Both the position numbers and the translations under genes were made by a program. The notes beneath the pieces were generated by a model, which was given only the letters and a program-made list of their open reading frames with translations, searched no databases and was not told the origin of the DNA. This document shows positions 15,523-22,835 of a stretch of DNA of 24,789 nt, one piece after another (position 1 is the first letter of the stretch; every line of letters starts with the position of its first letter). The DNA is taken from the NCBI GenBank assembly GCA_947259685.1, contig CAMYNC010000097.1:1-24789 (forward strand), given 5' to 3'. The stretch is from an uncultured Desulfuromonadales bacterium (GTDB taxonomy: Bacteria > Desulfobacterota > Desulfuromonadia > Desulfuromonadales > Geopsychrobacteraceae).

Positions 15523-15712
15523 AAAAACTTTCTACCACATACCGAATACTATGCCCTGCAGCAGGAAAAGCACGGTCGCCGGTCGAAAAACACGATCTTT
15601 GCCGACCTGGAAGCTTTGGACGAATCAGCACCACACATACTGCGTGCGACCGGTCGATTGATCGGTGAGGGTTTCGAATCCCCCGCTGGACATACTGGCG
15701 CTGGCCATGCCC
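15523..15712 (+). pseudogene. Detached TOTE-type helicase fragment (motifs V/VI)
   Basis: An open segment after a TGA at 15520 reads GRRSKNTIFADLEALDESAP, then HILRATGRLIGEGFESP. A one-base shift near 15680-15686 restores LDILALAMP before a stop. This is the characteristic C-terminal segment of these helicases (ATGRxIGEGFD then PPLDTLxLAMP). It has no start codon or RBS, and similarity ends abruptly at 15712. It is in the same orientation as the broken primase-helicase at 10425-12030, whose C-terminal half is missing, so it may be the displaced 3' part of the same gene or a trace of a second copy. Confidence 0.75.
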
Positions 15713-15791
15713 TAGAGGATTGACAAACCATCGCGCATCACCTATAAATTCTTATAAATACTGAATTTACAAGCAGTTGCTGAGGATTGCC

Positions 15792-16088
15792 ATGCTGAAG
15801 AATACTGAAATAAAACAGGTCATAAAAGACCACCTCGCCGAGCTGCACAGCAACTACGCAGTCTCGGAGATTGGGATCTTCGGCTCCTATGTCCGCAATG
15901 AGCAGACACCTCAAAGCGATGTAGACATTCTGGTTCAGTTTTCAAAACCGGTCGGTTTTGTTGCCTTCATGCAGTTGGAGGAACGCCTTCAAGAGCTACT
16001 GGGAACCAAGATCGACCTGGTCACCCGCGCAGCACTCAAACCCAAAATCGGCGCACGCATCCTTAAAGAAGTCGACTATGTCCAGTAA
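15792..16088 (+). CDS. mntA: MNT-type minimal nucleotidyltransferase, MntA-like antitoxin
   Basis: This protein of 98 residues shows the exact MNT signature GS-x10-DxD (Gly31-Ser32 to Asp43-Asp45) within FGSYVRNEQTPQSDVDILVQF. In MntA/HepT systems this enzyme adds AMP units to the HEPN RNase HepT and thereby silences it. The start ATG 15792 has GAGG six bases upstream; the frame is also open from TTG 15777. The 3' end overlaps a hepT start by 11 bases, the usual arrangement, but that partner is truncated. The antitoxin is therefore probably an orphan, with no toxin to control here. Confidence 0.88.
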   Translation: MLKNTEIKQVIKDHLAELHSNYAVSEIGIFGSYVRNEQTPQSDVDILVQFSKPVGFVAFMQLEERLQELLGTKIDLVTRAALKPKIGARILKEVDYVQ

Positions 16089-16176
16089 GCGTGAAATTGT
16101 CGATTTTCTGGATGAGATCCTTGAAGCGATTGCTGATTTGCGGAACTTCACTTCCCGTACCATCAAGAAGAAATAG
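16078..16176 (+). pseudogene. hepT: Truncated HEPN toxin (HepT) gene
   Basis: Only 32 codons remain: MSSKREIVDFLDEILEAIAD, then LRNFTSRTIKKK and a stop. The first 25 or so residues match the start of HepT/DUF86 proteins, but the normal protein is about 110-140 residues and carries its RNase motif (Rx4-6H) in the missing part. The ATG overlaps the MNT gene by 11 bases. The stop lies inside the stem of a terminator. The product would lack RNase activity. Confidence 0.75.
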
Positions 16177-16201
16177 CCTCCGATTCGTCGGGGGCTTTTT
16201 C
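16175..16201 (+). terminator. Rho-independent terminator after the mntA-hepT remnant
   Basis: AGCCTCCGA (16175-16183) pairs with TCGGGGGCT (16188-16196) around a TTCG tetraloop, followed by a T-tract. One pair is G-U. The truncated hepT stop codon lies at the base of the stem. Confidence 0.88.
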
Positions 16202-16317
16202 TTTGTTTACAGTCGTCAAAACGCCACCGAAAGAAGGCAGGACCTGCCAGACCGTCGCCGAAGAAAGGAGCGCAAAAAACGGGAAGATTCCCTAATATCC
16301 TAAAATTTACACAGACC

Positions 16318-16357
16318 TATTTTCCGTCCGGACATTGCATTGTTTAGGGCGTTTTTG
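16318..16357. repeat. Direct repeat R1 flanking the YefM/YoeB module
   Basis: The repeat begins with TATTTTCCGTCCGG (16318-16331) and continues as CATTGCATTGT, AGGGC and TTTTTGC. A similar sequence in the same order lies at 17003-17044. R1 is upstream of the toxin-antitoxin promoter and R2 is downstream of the toxin stop. Confidence 0.65.
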
Positions 16358-16364
16358 CTATTGT

Positions 16365-16381
16365 GTACGGTAGTTCCGTAC
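16365..16381 (+). promoter_or_regulatory. Inverted-repeat operator upstream of yefM
   Basis: GTACGG (16365-16370) and CCGTAC (16376-16381) form a perfect 6-bp inverted repeat with a 5-base spacer, 18 bases before the antitoxin start. YefM-type antitoxins repress their own operon by binding short palindromes in the promoter, so this is the likely site. Confidence 0.65.
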
Positions 16382-16399
16382 GGAAATGGAGGTTTATCT

Positions 16400-16672
16400 A
16401 TGGATACTGTAAGTGTTAACAAATTTCGCGACAATTTAAAAAACTATGTGGAGCAGGTTGCTCAGGAGCACCTGCCGCTGAAAGTGACTCGCCGAAGTGG
16501 AGAGGACTTTGTGGTTATCAGCGCTGAGGACTGGGAGCGAGAGCAAGAGACTCTTTATATTCTTCAAAATTCCAGCCTCATGAAGCAAATTGCCGAATCT
16601 TCTGCAAGCCACGCAAAGCGCTCTGGCTACAAACCAAAGGATGGAGAATTGAATGAGATCCTTGGTGTTTGA
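16400..16672 (+). CDS. yefM: YefM/Phd-family antitoxin
   Basis: This protein of 90 residues has the typical Phd/YefM N-terminal DNA-binding half (MDTVSVNKFRDNLKNYVEQV, then PLKVTRRSGEDFVVISAEDWE) and a C-terminal part that would wrap the toxin (LYILQNSSLMKQIAES). The start ATG 16400 follows TGGAGG by seven bases; the frame is also open from TTG 16340, but that codon lies in the repeat and lacks a ribosome site. It overlaps the toxin gene by 20 bases. It is expected to bind and neutralise YoeB and to repress the operon through the palindrome at 16365-16381. Confidence 0.9.
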   Translation: MDTVSVNKFRDNLKNYVEQVAQEHLPLKVTRRSGEDFVVISAEDWEREQETLYILQNSSLMKQIAESSASHAKRSGYKPKDGELNEILGV

Positions 16673-16922
16673 AGGCCGCACTTGGGATGTTTATGAGGCA
16701 CTGCGAGTAAAGGACAATCGCTTACATAAAGCTCTTTGCTCCATTTTAAAAGAAATGCTACGCGGAGACCCTGCTGTGGGTACCGGAAAGCCCGAAGCAC
16801 TTGGTCATAATCTTGCTGGGTTGTGGTCACGCAGATTGAGTCAAAATGATAGACTCGTTTACAAATTCGATGATGATTACATCTATATTTTTGCAATTGG
16901 TGGCCACTACGAGCAATTCTGA
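16653..16922 (+). CDS. yoeB: YoeB/Txe-family ribosome-dependent mRNA interferase toxin
   Basis: YoeB toxins bind the ribosomal A site and cleave mRNA. This protein of 89 residues is full length. GTGKPEAL and LAGLWSRRLSQNDRLVYKF are the family hallmarks, and the end GGHYEQF carries the C-terminal histidine. Glu48, Arg67 and His85 line up at a constant offset of two with the E. coli catalytic residues Glu46, Arg65 and His83. The gene overlaps the antitoxin by 20 bases in another frame. The module appears intact and therefore potentially active, unlike the other conflict genes around it. Confidence 0.93.
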   Translation: MRSLVFEGRTWDVYEALRVKDNRLHKALCSILKEMLRGDPAVGTGKPEALGHNLAGLWSRRLSQNDRLVYKFDDDYIYIFAIGGHYEQF

Positions 16923-17002
16923 GCCCTGACGGTTGAGATAAGCGGCGGCGACGAACTGCTCGAATACTACCGCAATTTTTGCTTTTCAAATTTGCGCAGA
17001 AG

Positions 17003-17044
17003 TATTTTCCGTCCGGTTCATTGAATTGTCAGGGGCTTTTTAGC
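17003..17044. repeat. Direct repeat R2 flanking the YefM/YoeB module
   Basis: TATTTTCCGTCCGG at 17003-17016 is identical to R1. CATTGAATTGT, AGGGGC and TTTTTAGC follow, with one or two base differences and short gaps compared with R1. In R2 the GGGCT/AGCCC bases can also form a small hairpin. Confidence 0.65.
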
Positions 17045-17084
17045 CCTTGACGGTCGGGGGCCTGATAAGTGTTAGACGTGCCTT

Positions 17085-17636
17085 TTAATTTATTAAATAC
17101 ATATACAAATTAACTTCGACACTTTTATTGGTTGAATTGTAGAAATATATCTTATACCGAGGAAACCCAACCATTTGTTTAGTTGGTTCAGAACTGAAAT
17201 AGCGGAACGTTTCAGGGGCAATGTCAGTTTTTACCTCAAGTGGAAATAATATTGATTGATCCTGGGTAAATGCATGGATGATTGGTTTCTCATCTGGCAC
17301 TAAAATTGCGCCAATGGTGCCAGGTGAGAATGTTGTACTTTTTACTTCGCCAAGAATACTGAGGACAACGGAGGTAAAGCCATCAGCCTCAACCACCCCA
17401 GCCTCTGTTAAATTGTTTGTGTCACTTCGTTGGGCCGGAGGAATAATTATTTTTTCGCGACGGTCAAGAAAGCTGTGTTTGATGAGGCCATTAACTTCAA
17501 CCGACCCATCGATGTTTTGTGTTTCAGGGAGGTTGACTACCCGAACATTTTGGGTTGTTTCTTGAGAGTCGCCTTCGATTGCAGAGACAGGGATAGCAAT
17601 TAATATCGCAAAAAGTGCCAAGATTATCTTATGCAA
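17085..17636 (-). CDS. Secreted hypothetical protein, 183 residues
   Basis: A signal peptide (MHKIILALFAILIAIPVSA) precedes a mature part of about 164 residues rich in Val, Thr and Ser, containing VRVVNLPETQNIDGSVEVNG and several predicted beta strands. No catalytic motif or named family was recognised; secretion to the periplasm or surface is the only supported statement. The start is decided by GGAGGT at 17643-17648, six bases before TTG 17636; the open frame reaching 17657 would place this site inside the gene. There is no obvious operon partner. It lies just beyond repeat R2 on the opposite strand to the toxin-antitoxin pair. Confidence 0.65.
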   Translation of the reverse strand: MHKIILALFAILIAIPVSAIEGDSQETTQNVRVVNLPETQNIDGSVEVNGLIKHSFLDRREKIIIPPAQRSDTNNLTEAGVVEADGFTSVVLSILGEVKSTTFSPGTIGAILVPDEKPIIHAFTQDQSILFPLEVKTDIAPETFRYFSSEPTKQMVGFPRYKIYFYNSTNKSVEVNLYMYLIN

Positions 17637-17657
17637 ACTCTTACCTCCGTAGAGCAA

Positions 17658-18115
17658 ACTTTCAATTCAGACGTCTACAGGGATTAGGCGAGTCCCGGCA
17701 TATAAGCTAAAATTATCAATAATTACAGCATGTTGTTTTTTTGAAAGTTTTAAGCATTTATATCGCATAAATAAACCACCATCTTTGCCAATGGTGGTCT
17801 GGTCCCTCTCCCCCCTGACAATGCCTAAAAATATACTCTAAGCATTTTAATTCGTCAAAAAGTTTTGGGAGGGCGAACTAAAAAGCCTCGTAATAACGAG
17901 AGATTGGGTTATTCTTGCGCCAACGCCGAATGAAACCTTTAAAAGAATAGCCCAACCTGTTTCAGGCTGGGCTATTCCTTGTCCTGAATGCTTGCCGCAG
18001 GGCCAAGCGGTCGGGCGAAGGTCTTGTGACTTGGCCGCCCAAAAAGGGAATTCGCTTGACAGGGTAAATTCCGCTGAAGATATGGATGTGTAAAAATCAA
18101 CAGCGAAGAGAATAT
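17658..18115. other. Intergenic region with two hairpins
   Basis: No gene was found in these 458 bases. A hairpin ACCACCAT/ATGGTGGT lies near 17777-17800. A longer one pairs GAATAGCCCA...CCTG (17945-17959) with CAGG...TGGGCTATTC (17963-17977), 14 of 15 pairs, around a TTT loop. Neither has a clear T-tract on the plus strand. The second could end the minus-strand small gene at 18116 or be part of an unknown RNA. Confidence 0.45.
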
Positions 18116-18247
18116 TTACCCTTCGGTCTCGGTGGTTTCGGTTATGGGGTACTCGGCTTTATCGCCACCACAAGCCAATGCCGATCCGGCGACGGCCAGG
18201 GTGAAGACCAGTACAGCCAATACAGCCAGAAATCTAGTCGTTTTCAT
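18116..18247 (-). CDS. Small secreted peptide, 43 residues
   Basis: This gene encodes MKTTRFLAVLAVLVFTLAVA and continues GSALACGGDKAEYPITETTE to TETEG and a stop. AAGGAG lies seven bases upstream of ATG 18247. The first 26 residues are a clear signal peptide ending SALA. Cleavage would release an acidic peptide of about 17 residues starting with CGG; the cysteine at that point could instead be lipidated, although the lipobox is not canonical (SALAC). The opposite strand is open for 75 codons but has no ribosome site and unnatural composition, so it is rejected. Function is unknown. Confidence 0.7.
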   Translation of the reverse strand: MKTTRFLAVLAVLVFTLAVAGSALACGGDKAEYPITETTETEG

Positions 18248-18674
18248 CACAAACTCCTTATCCGTACGCTGTCTCTACAATTTGAACTACGTTTAAATAA
18301 TACACCAAATTGAAAGCAGATTTCAATTTCATCCAAAACATGATGACGACGCTTCCTTTCATTGGCATAAAGATGGCGACGATCATTAAGTACAGAGAGG
18401 AGAGTCAACATACCGGTCGTTTCGGCCTTAAGCTCCTAACCAACTGGTTTTGAGTGATATTTTCGTTCCTGCCAATAAAGTCCCGCTACCAGATCTTTAA
18501 AGGCAATAAATTGATAAAATCCGGCAAACCGCCTGCACTCTCATCAATATATGATAGAACTATATCCTCATCACCCACCCCCTCTCAAAACCCCACTACT
18601 TCATTAACCTCTAATAACAACCCAAAAAGTCACTGCCTGAAAACTTTGCGACAAAATCAGTAAAGGAAGCCGTC
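18248..18674. other. Intergenic region upstream of the subtilisin gene
   Basis: The 427 bases hold the divergent promoters of the small secreted peptide and the protease. AT-rich tracts lie near 18295-18345 and 18500-18560. No confident promoter pair, repeat or riboswitch was recognised. A 69-codon open frame at 18454-18663 is low-complexity (Ser, Thr, Asn, Pro) and was not accepted. Confidence 0.4.
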
Positions 18675-20750
18675 ATGCATATCCGTAAACTGAAAAGTTT
18701 TTTCGCCCTGACCCTGGTCGGAGTTATTGCTGCTGGCCTTAGCCTAATTGTCTGGAGTACTACCCTACATGCATCGCCCCCTGCTAAGGCAGGAAAAAAT
18801 ACCAACTCCGCTTTGGCCAGGTCCGGCCCCAAGAAACAGGTTATTGTCAAATTCAAGTATAAAGGCGCCAATCGTAGTTCCCAGGCAGTCGCAGCCATTC
18901 AGTCAGTCAGTGCCAAATTGGGTCGGCAATTGAAACCGCTCCGTAGGCTTCGCACAGAAGCCGTGGTGGTTGAGCTTGGCGAAGACCGGGACATGGAGGA
19001 TGTGCTTAAAGATCTTTCCGGACGTGCTGATGTCGAGTACGTGGAACCGGACCAGATGCTCCACCCTTTTCTTGCCCCTAACGATACCCGCTATTATGAG
19101 CAATGGCATTATTTTGAAACCACAGGAGGCATGAATCTGCCCTCCGCCTGGGATAGTGCCCAAGGCTCGGATGTGGTTGTTGCGGTTGTGGATACCGGTT
19201 ACCGGCCGCATGCCGATCTGGCCGCTAGCATCCTCCCCGGTTACGACATGATCAGCAGTACATTTGTCAGCAATGACGGCAACGGCCGGGACAACAATGC
19301 CCAAGACCCAGGCGACTGGACTTTTACCGGCGAATGCGGCTTCAATCAGCCTTCATTTAACCAATTCAGCAGCTGGCATGGCACGCATGTGGCCGGTACG
19401 GTGGCAGCGGTGACCAACAATAGTTCCGGGGTCGCTGGAGTCGCTCACCAAGCCAAAGTATTGCCGGTTCGGGTTTTGGGGAAATGCGGAGGTTTTACTT
19501 CGGATATCGCCGACGGAATTCTCTGGGCCACCGGTATTCCTATCAGTGGAACTCCAACCAATGCCAACCCGGCCAAGGTGATTAACCTCAGCCTGGGAGG
19601 CACTGGAGTTTGTTCGAATACTCTGCAATCCGCCATCAATCAAGCACGCAGCGCCGGTGCCACCGTCGTCGTTGCAGCGGGAAACTCCAACCTGGACGCA
19701 TCTACCACCAACCCTGCGAACTGCGAAGGCGTGCTGACTGTCGCAGCAACCACTCGAAGTGGAGGCAAAGCCTATTATTCCAATTTCGGCAATGTTGTCG
19801 ACCTTGCGGCACCCGGCGGAGACATGAGGTATGCCTTCGCTGACGGTATCCTTTCGTCATCCAACAGCGGCAACACTGTACCAGCCGAAGATAATTTCGC
19901 ATTTTATCAGGGAACAAGCATGGCAACGCCGCATGTCGCTGGCCTGGCGGCGCTTCTTTATAGCTTTGAGCCAGCCATAGCCCCGGATCAGGTGGAAGAC
20001 ACTCTGATCAACACCGCGCGCGCTTTTCCTGCCACCTGCAGTGGCTGTGGCGCCGGAATCGCTGATGCAACGGCTGCTATTGCAGCACTGAATCAGAATA
20101 CCGGGAGCGGAACTGGCACCCTAGAAAACAATGTTGCCCAAATCGATCTCTCCGGTCCCCTGGGAAGCGAAATGTTTTTTTCTTTGACAGTGCCTGACGG
20201 AGCGACCAATTTGACTTTCCAGATCAGCGGCGGCAGCGGCGATGCTGATCTCTATGTAAAATCCGGCTCACCGCCAACCCTTTCCAGTTGGGATTATCGG
20301 CCTTACAGAAACGGCAACAATGAAACTGTGGTCGTCAATTCCATCCAGGCGGGAGAGTATTTTGTCATGCTGCGCGGCTATTCGTCTTTCTCCGGTGTCT
20401 CCCTGGAGGGTCGATACGAGGAACAGCTTTCCGGTGGCACCTGCCCAAGCGGATATGAGCTGTACCCCGGGTCCCTGGCTTTTACCGGAAATTACAAGTA
20501 TGCACCTAACGGAAGTTACTATTTCAGCCCCAGCGGGAACCATTCCGGAATATTAAGCGGCCCATCCGGGACAAATTTTGACCTTATTCTCTGGGGATGG
20601 TCTAACAGCAGATGGAATGAGTTAACGCGCTCTGCGAATGGAGGCTCCGAGGAATCTGTCAATTACTTTGGGAGCAGTGGCTACTACATTTGGCGGGTCG
20701 AGTCCCGTGGCGGCGCGGGAGATTTCAACTTGTGCTTATCGAAACCGTAA
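18675..20750 (+). CDS. Secreted subtilisin-like (S8) serine protease with PPC domain
   Basis: This protein of 691 residues has a signal peptide (about 8-33), then a propeptide of inhibitor I9 type (about 55-130, VIVKFKYKG to VEYVEPDQ). The catalytic S8 domain (about 135-475) has Asp173 in VVDTGYRPHADL, His235 in WHGTHVAGT and Ser415 in GTSMATPHVAG. A bacterial pre-peptidase C-terminal (PPC) domain covers about 480-585 (GDADLYVKSG, GEYFVMLRGYSSFSG). The last 100 residues (TCPSGYELYPGSL to FNLCLSKP) look like a further beta-rich, probably disulfide-closed PPC-like domain. It is likely exported and self-activated, acting on extracellular protein. ATG 18675 follows AAAGGAAG. All triad residues are present. 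Confidence 0.92.
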   Translation: MHIRKLKSFFALTLVGVIAAGLSLIVWSTTLHASPPAKAGKNTNSALARSGPKKQVIVKFKYKGANRSSQAVAAIQSVSAKLGRQLKPLRRLRTEAVVVELGEDRDMEDVLKDLSGRADVEYVEPDQMLHPFLAPNDTRYYEQWHYFETTGGMNLPSAWDSAQGSDVVVAVVDTGYRPHADLAASILPGYDMISSTFVSNDGNGRDNNAQDPGDWTFTGECGFNQPSFNQFSSWHGTHVAGTVAAVTNNSSGVAGVAHQAKVLPVRVLGKCGGFTSDIADGILWATGIPISGTPTNANPAKVINLSLGGTGVCSNTLQSAINQARSAGATVVVAAGNSNLDASTTNPANCEGVLTVAATTRSGGKAYYSNFGNVVDLAAPGGDMRYAFADGILSSSNSGNTVPAEDNFAFYQGTSMATPHVAGLAALLYSFEPAIAPDQVEDTLINTARAFPATCSGCGAGIADATAAIAALNQNTGSGTGTLENNVAQIDLSGPLGSEMFFSLTVPDGATNLTFQISGGSGDADLYVKSGSPPTLSSWDYRPYRNGNNETVVVNSIQAGEYFVMLRGYSSFSGVSLEGRYEEQLSGGTCPSGYELYPGSLAFTGNYKYAPNGSYYFSPSGNHSGILSGPSGTNFDLILWGWSNSRWNELTRSANGGSEESVNYFGSSGYYIWRVESRGGAGDFNLCLSKP

Positions 20751-20800
20751 ATTTTGGCTCCTTGCCGACTGCTTAGCTCAAACGAGAGGAGAGCGCCAGG

Positions 20801-21499
20801 TTATTCCTTGAGCTTAATCCTCATGCTGCCCTCTGCGATATTGATATCCTCAATCCCCGCAGCAAAGGCGCTCCAGAATCCATCTTTATCACCGTATTCC
20901 CTGACCAGGTCGACATTCTTAATGTTGCCGAGCCAGGCATTCGGCAGGGGGACTCCCCAGATACTGATTCCCGTTAAAGCCACCATCGGCTTGCCCTCGC
21001 GGTAGGCCAGCGCCAAACCGGCTGCAACCTTAAGGGTCTGGCCACCAAGAAAGGGCAAATCTTCATCCAAGGGCAACAACAGTTTTGCGCTGGCCAAGTC
21101 ATCCGAGAGATCGATGGCCAGCTTTTTGGCCAAATCGGTGTTCTTCGCCAGCAGGGCATTGAGCTCCTTTTCGCTGAGGATAATTTCCCGGGAGACACCT
21201 GTTTCGCTGTAGATTTCTGCTTCAAGGGGGGCATCCGAGGTTTCCGGCTGCGGCTGTTTGCGTTTGCTCTGCGGCTTCTGGATGGTCTCCAGACGATCCA
21301 GCTTCTGATTGAGTGCTTGTTCTTCCTGCGCACTCAGGGTAACCGGTTTGAACTCTTTGGGAAAGACGTAATGGGTGACTGCCCACACCGCCACGGCTGT
21401 GGCGATGGTCGTTGCGACCACTACAATGCCAAGAATCTTCAGCCAGCCAAATTGTGACTTTGCTGCAGGCGGTTGCATATTGGCGGTATTGTTTTCCAA
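20801..21499 (-). CDS. Membrane-anchored hypothetical protein
   Basis: This protein of 232 residues has one N-terminal transmembrane segment (about 19-43), a short coiled region with charged linker (LSAQEEQALNQKLDRLETIQ, then Pro/Gln/Lys-rich) and a C-terminal domain of about 135 residues. The domain includes LSEKELNALLAKNTDLAKKL and FLGGQTLKVAAGLALAY, similar in style to periplasmic conserved hypothetical proteins of Deltaproteobacteria; no function is known to me. The start is TTG 21499, with AAAGG ten bases upstream; an internal ATG at codon 8 is the alternative. It is a single gene, facing the protease gene tail to tail with 50 bases between them. Confidence 0.7.
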   Translation of the reverse strand: MENNTANMQPPAAKSQFGWLKILGIVVVATTIATAVAVWAVTHYVFPKEFKPVTLSAQEEQALNQKLDRLETIQKPQSKRKQPQPETSDAPLEAEIYSETGVSREIILSEKELNALLAKNTDLAKKLAIDLSDDLASAKLLLPLDEDLPFLGGQTLKVAAGLALAYREGKPMVALTGISIWGVPLPNAWLGNIKNVDLVREYGDKDGFWSAFAAGIEDINIAEGSMRIKLKE

Positions 21500-21591
21500 A
21501 GGTTATAGACCTTTCAAAGAGGATGTCCCTATCATGAGTTGTAAGTATAGACGCTAGCAAAAAAAAAGTTCTTGCTTCCTTCGGTCACTAC

Positions 21592-21637
21592 CAAAAAGGG
21601 AGAGTTCCGTGGACAAGGATGTCTCTGGAACTCTCCC
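21592..21637 (-). terminator. Rho-independent terminator of galE
   Basis: The perfect 11-bp stem GGGAGAGTTCC (21598-21608) / GGAACTCTCCC (21627-21637) is followed on the minus strand by TTTTT (21593-21597). It lies 34 bases beyond the galE stop. Confidence 0.9.
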
Positions 21638-21670
21638 GTATCTAGAAATCTGCAGGCCGCTTTCCATTTC

Positions 21671-22690
21671 TTACCCAGCCTTAAACCCTTCAGGGTTCTG
21701 CGCCTGCCAACGCCAGGCATCAACGCACATCCGCTCCACATCATATTCAGCTTGCCAACCGAGCAACCGATTCGCTAAAGCCGGATCAGCATAACATTCG
21801 GCGACATCACCCGGACGGCGCGGGGCGATGTTGACCGGGACCGACCGACCGCTGGCCTGTTCAAAAGCCTGGACCAGTTCCAACACACTGACCCCGCGAC
21901 CGGTGCCGAGGTTGACGGTGAGGTTTTGATTTTCGCGCAGCAGATAATCGAGGGCCGCGACGTGGGCGCGGGCCAGATCGACAACATGGATATAGTCGCG
22001 CACCCCGGTGCCATCGGAGGTGGGATAATCGTTACCGAAAACGTTCAATTGCTCCCTTTTGCCAACAGCGACCTGGCAGATAAAGGGCATAAGGTTATTC
22101 GGGATGCCGGCAGGATCTTCGCCAATCAGACCGCTGACATGGGCGCCAACCGGATTGAAGTAACGCAGAATCACGGCCTTGAACTGCGGATGAGCGGTGC
22201 AGACATCGGTGATCAACTGCTCCATCACTAACTTGGTGCGGCCGTAAGGGTTGGTGATCCCGAGCGCTGCGTCTTCGCGAATCGGGCAGGATTCGGGCTG
22301 GCCATAAACGGTGGCGGAAGAGCTGAAAACCAGCCCGTTCACCCCCTGTTGCTGCATCACCTGGAGCAGAGTGATCGTTCCGGAGATGTTATTTTCAAAA
22401 TAGTTCAGTGGCTGTTCGCAGGATTCGCCCACCGCTTTTAGCGCGGCAAAATGGATCACCGCATCGATCTTGTGGCGCTGAAATACCGCAGTCATAAATT
22501 CGGCATCGCGGATGTCCCCGCGCTTGCAAACAAAGTCTCCACCGGCAATCTGCTGCAAACGCTCCAGCACCACCGGTGAGCTGTTAGAAAAATTATCGAC
22601 AATAACAACCCGGTGACCACGCTCGATTAATTCAACTGCGGTGTGTGAGCCGATGTAGCCAGCCCCACCGGTTAACATAACTGCTGCCAT
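21671..22690 (-). CDS. galE: UDP-glucose 4-epimerase
   Basis: GalE interconverts UDP-glucose and UDP-galactose using tightly bound NAD and supplies galactose units for lipopolysaccharide or exopolysaccharide. The protein has 339 residues, the normal length. The Rossmann NAD-binding motif TGGAGYIGSH begins at residue 7. Ser124 in FSSSATVYG, Tyr149 and Lys153 in NPYGRTK match the E. coli catalytic residues at the same numbers. The C-terminal half has the expected NLMPFICQVAVGKR, GTGVRDYIHVVDLA and RRPGDVAECYADP segments. The start ATG 22690 has GGGAG close upstream. It is a single-gene transcript with its own terminator. Confidence 0.95.
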   Translation of the reverse strand: MAAVMLTGGAGYIGSHTAVELIERGHRVVIVDNFSNSSPVVLERLQQIAGGDFVCKRGDIRDAEFMTAVFQRHKIDAVIHFAALKAVGESCEQPLNYFENNISGTITLLQVMQQQGVNGLVFSSSATVYGQPESCPIREDAALGITNPYGRTKLVMEQLITDVCTAHPQFKAVILRYFNPVGAHVSGLIGEDPAGIPNNLMPFICQVAVGKREQLNVFGNDYPTSDGTGVRDYIHVVDLARAHVAALDYLLRENQNLTVNLGTGRGVSVLELVQAFEQASGRSVPVNIAPRRPGDVAECYADPALANRLLGWQAEYDVERMCVDAWRWQAQNPEGFKAG

Positions 22691-22761
22691 ATCTCCCTCG
22701 CTATTTATTGCCGCTTCCAGATGATTCAGCTGATTTCCGGACCGACAGAGTTAATGAACTC

Positions 22762-22790
22762 TTGAAATCCTCGTTTACGGACTGTAATAT
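22762..22790 (+). promoter_or_regulatory. Predicted sigma-70 promoter of the SH3/anchor gene
   Basis: TTGAAA at 22762-22767 and TAATAT at 22785-22790 are separated by 17 bases. The expected start near 22797 leaves a leader of about 40 bases with GGGAG before ATG 22836. Confidence 0.65.
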
Positions 22791-22835
22791 CGCAAAGTTG
22801 TTTCAAATGATCAAGTTCTCAAGGGAGCCCTTACC

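Noticed and set aside
17777..17800. ACCACCAT/ATGGTGGT hairpin as a terminator
   Set aside because: No T-tract follows on either strand at the right distance, and it lies upstream rather than downstream of the nearest gene.
18086..18313. A 75-codon plus-strand frame
   Set aside because: The minus strand holds a better gene with ribosome site and signal peptide; the plus frame has neither.
18454..18663. A 69-codon frame before the subtilisin gene
   Set aside because: Low-complexity Ser/Thr/Asn/Pro composition, no ribosome site, no motif.
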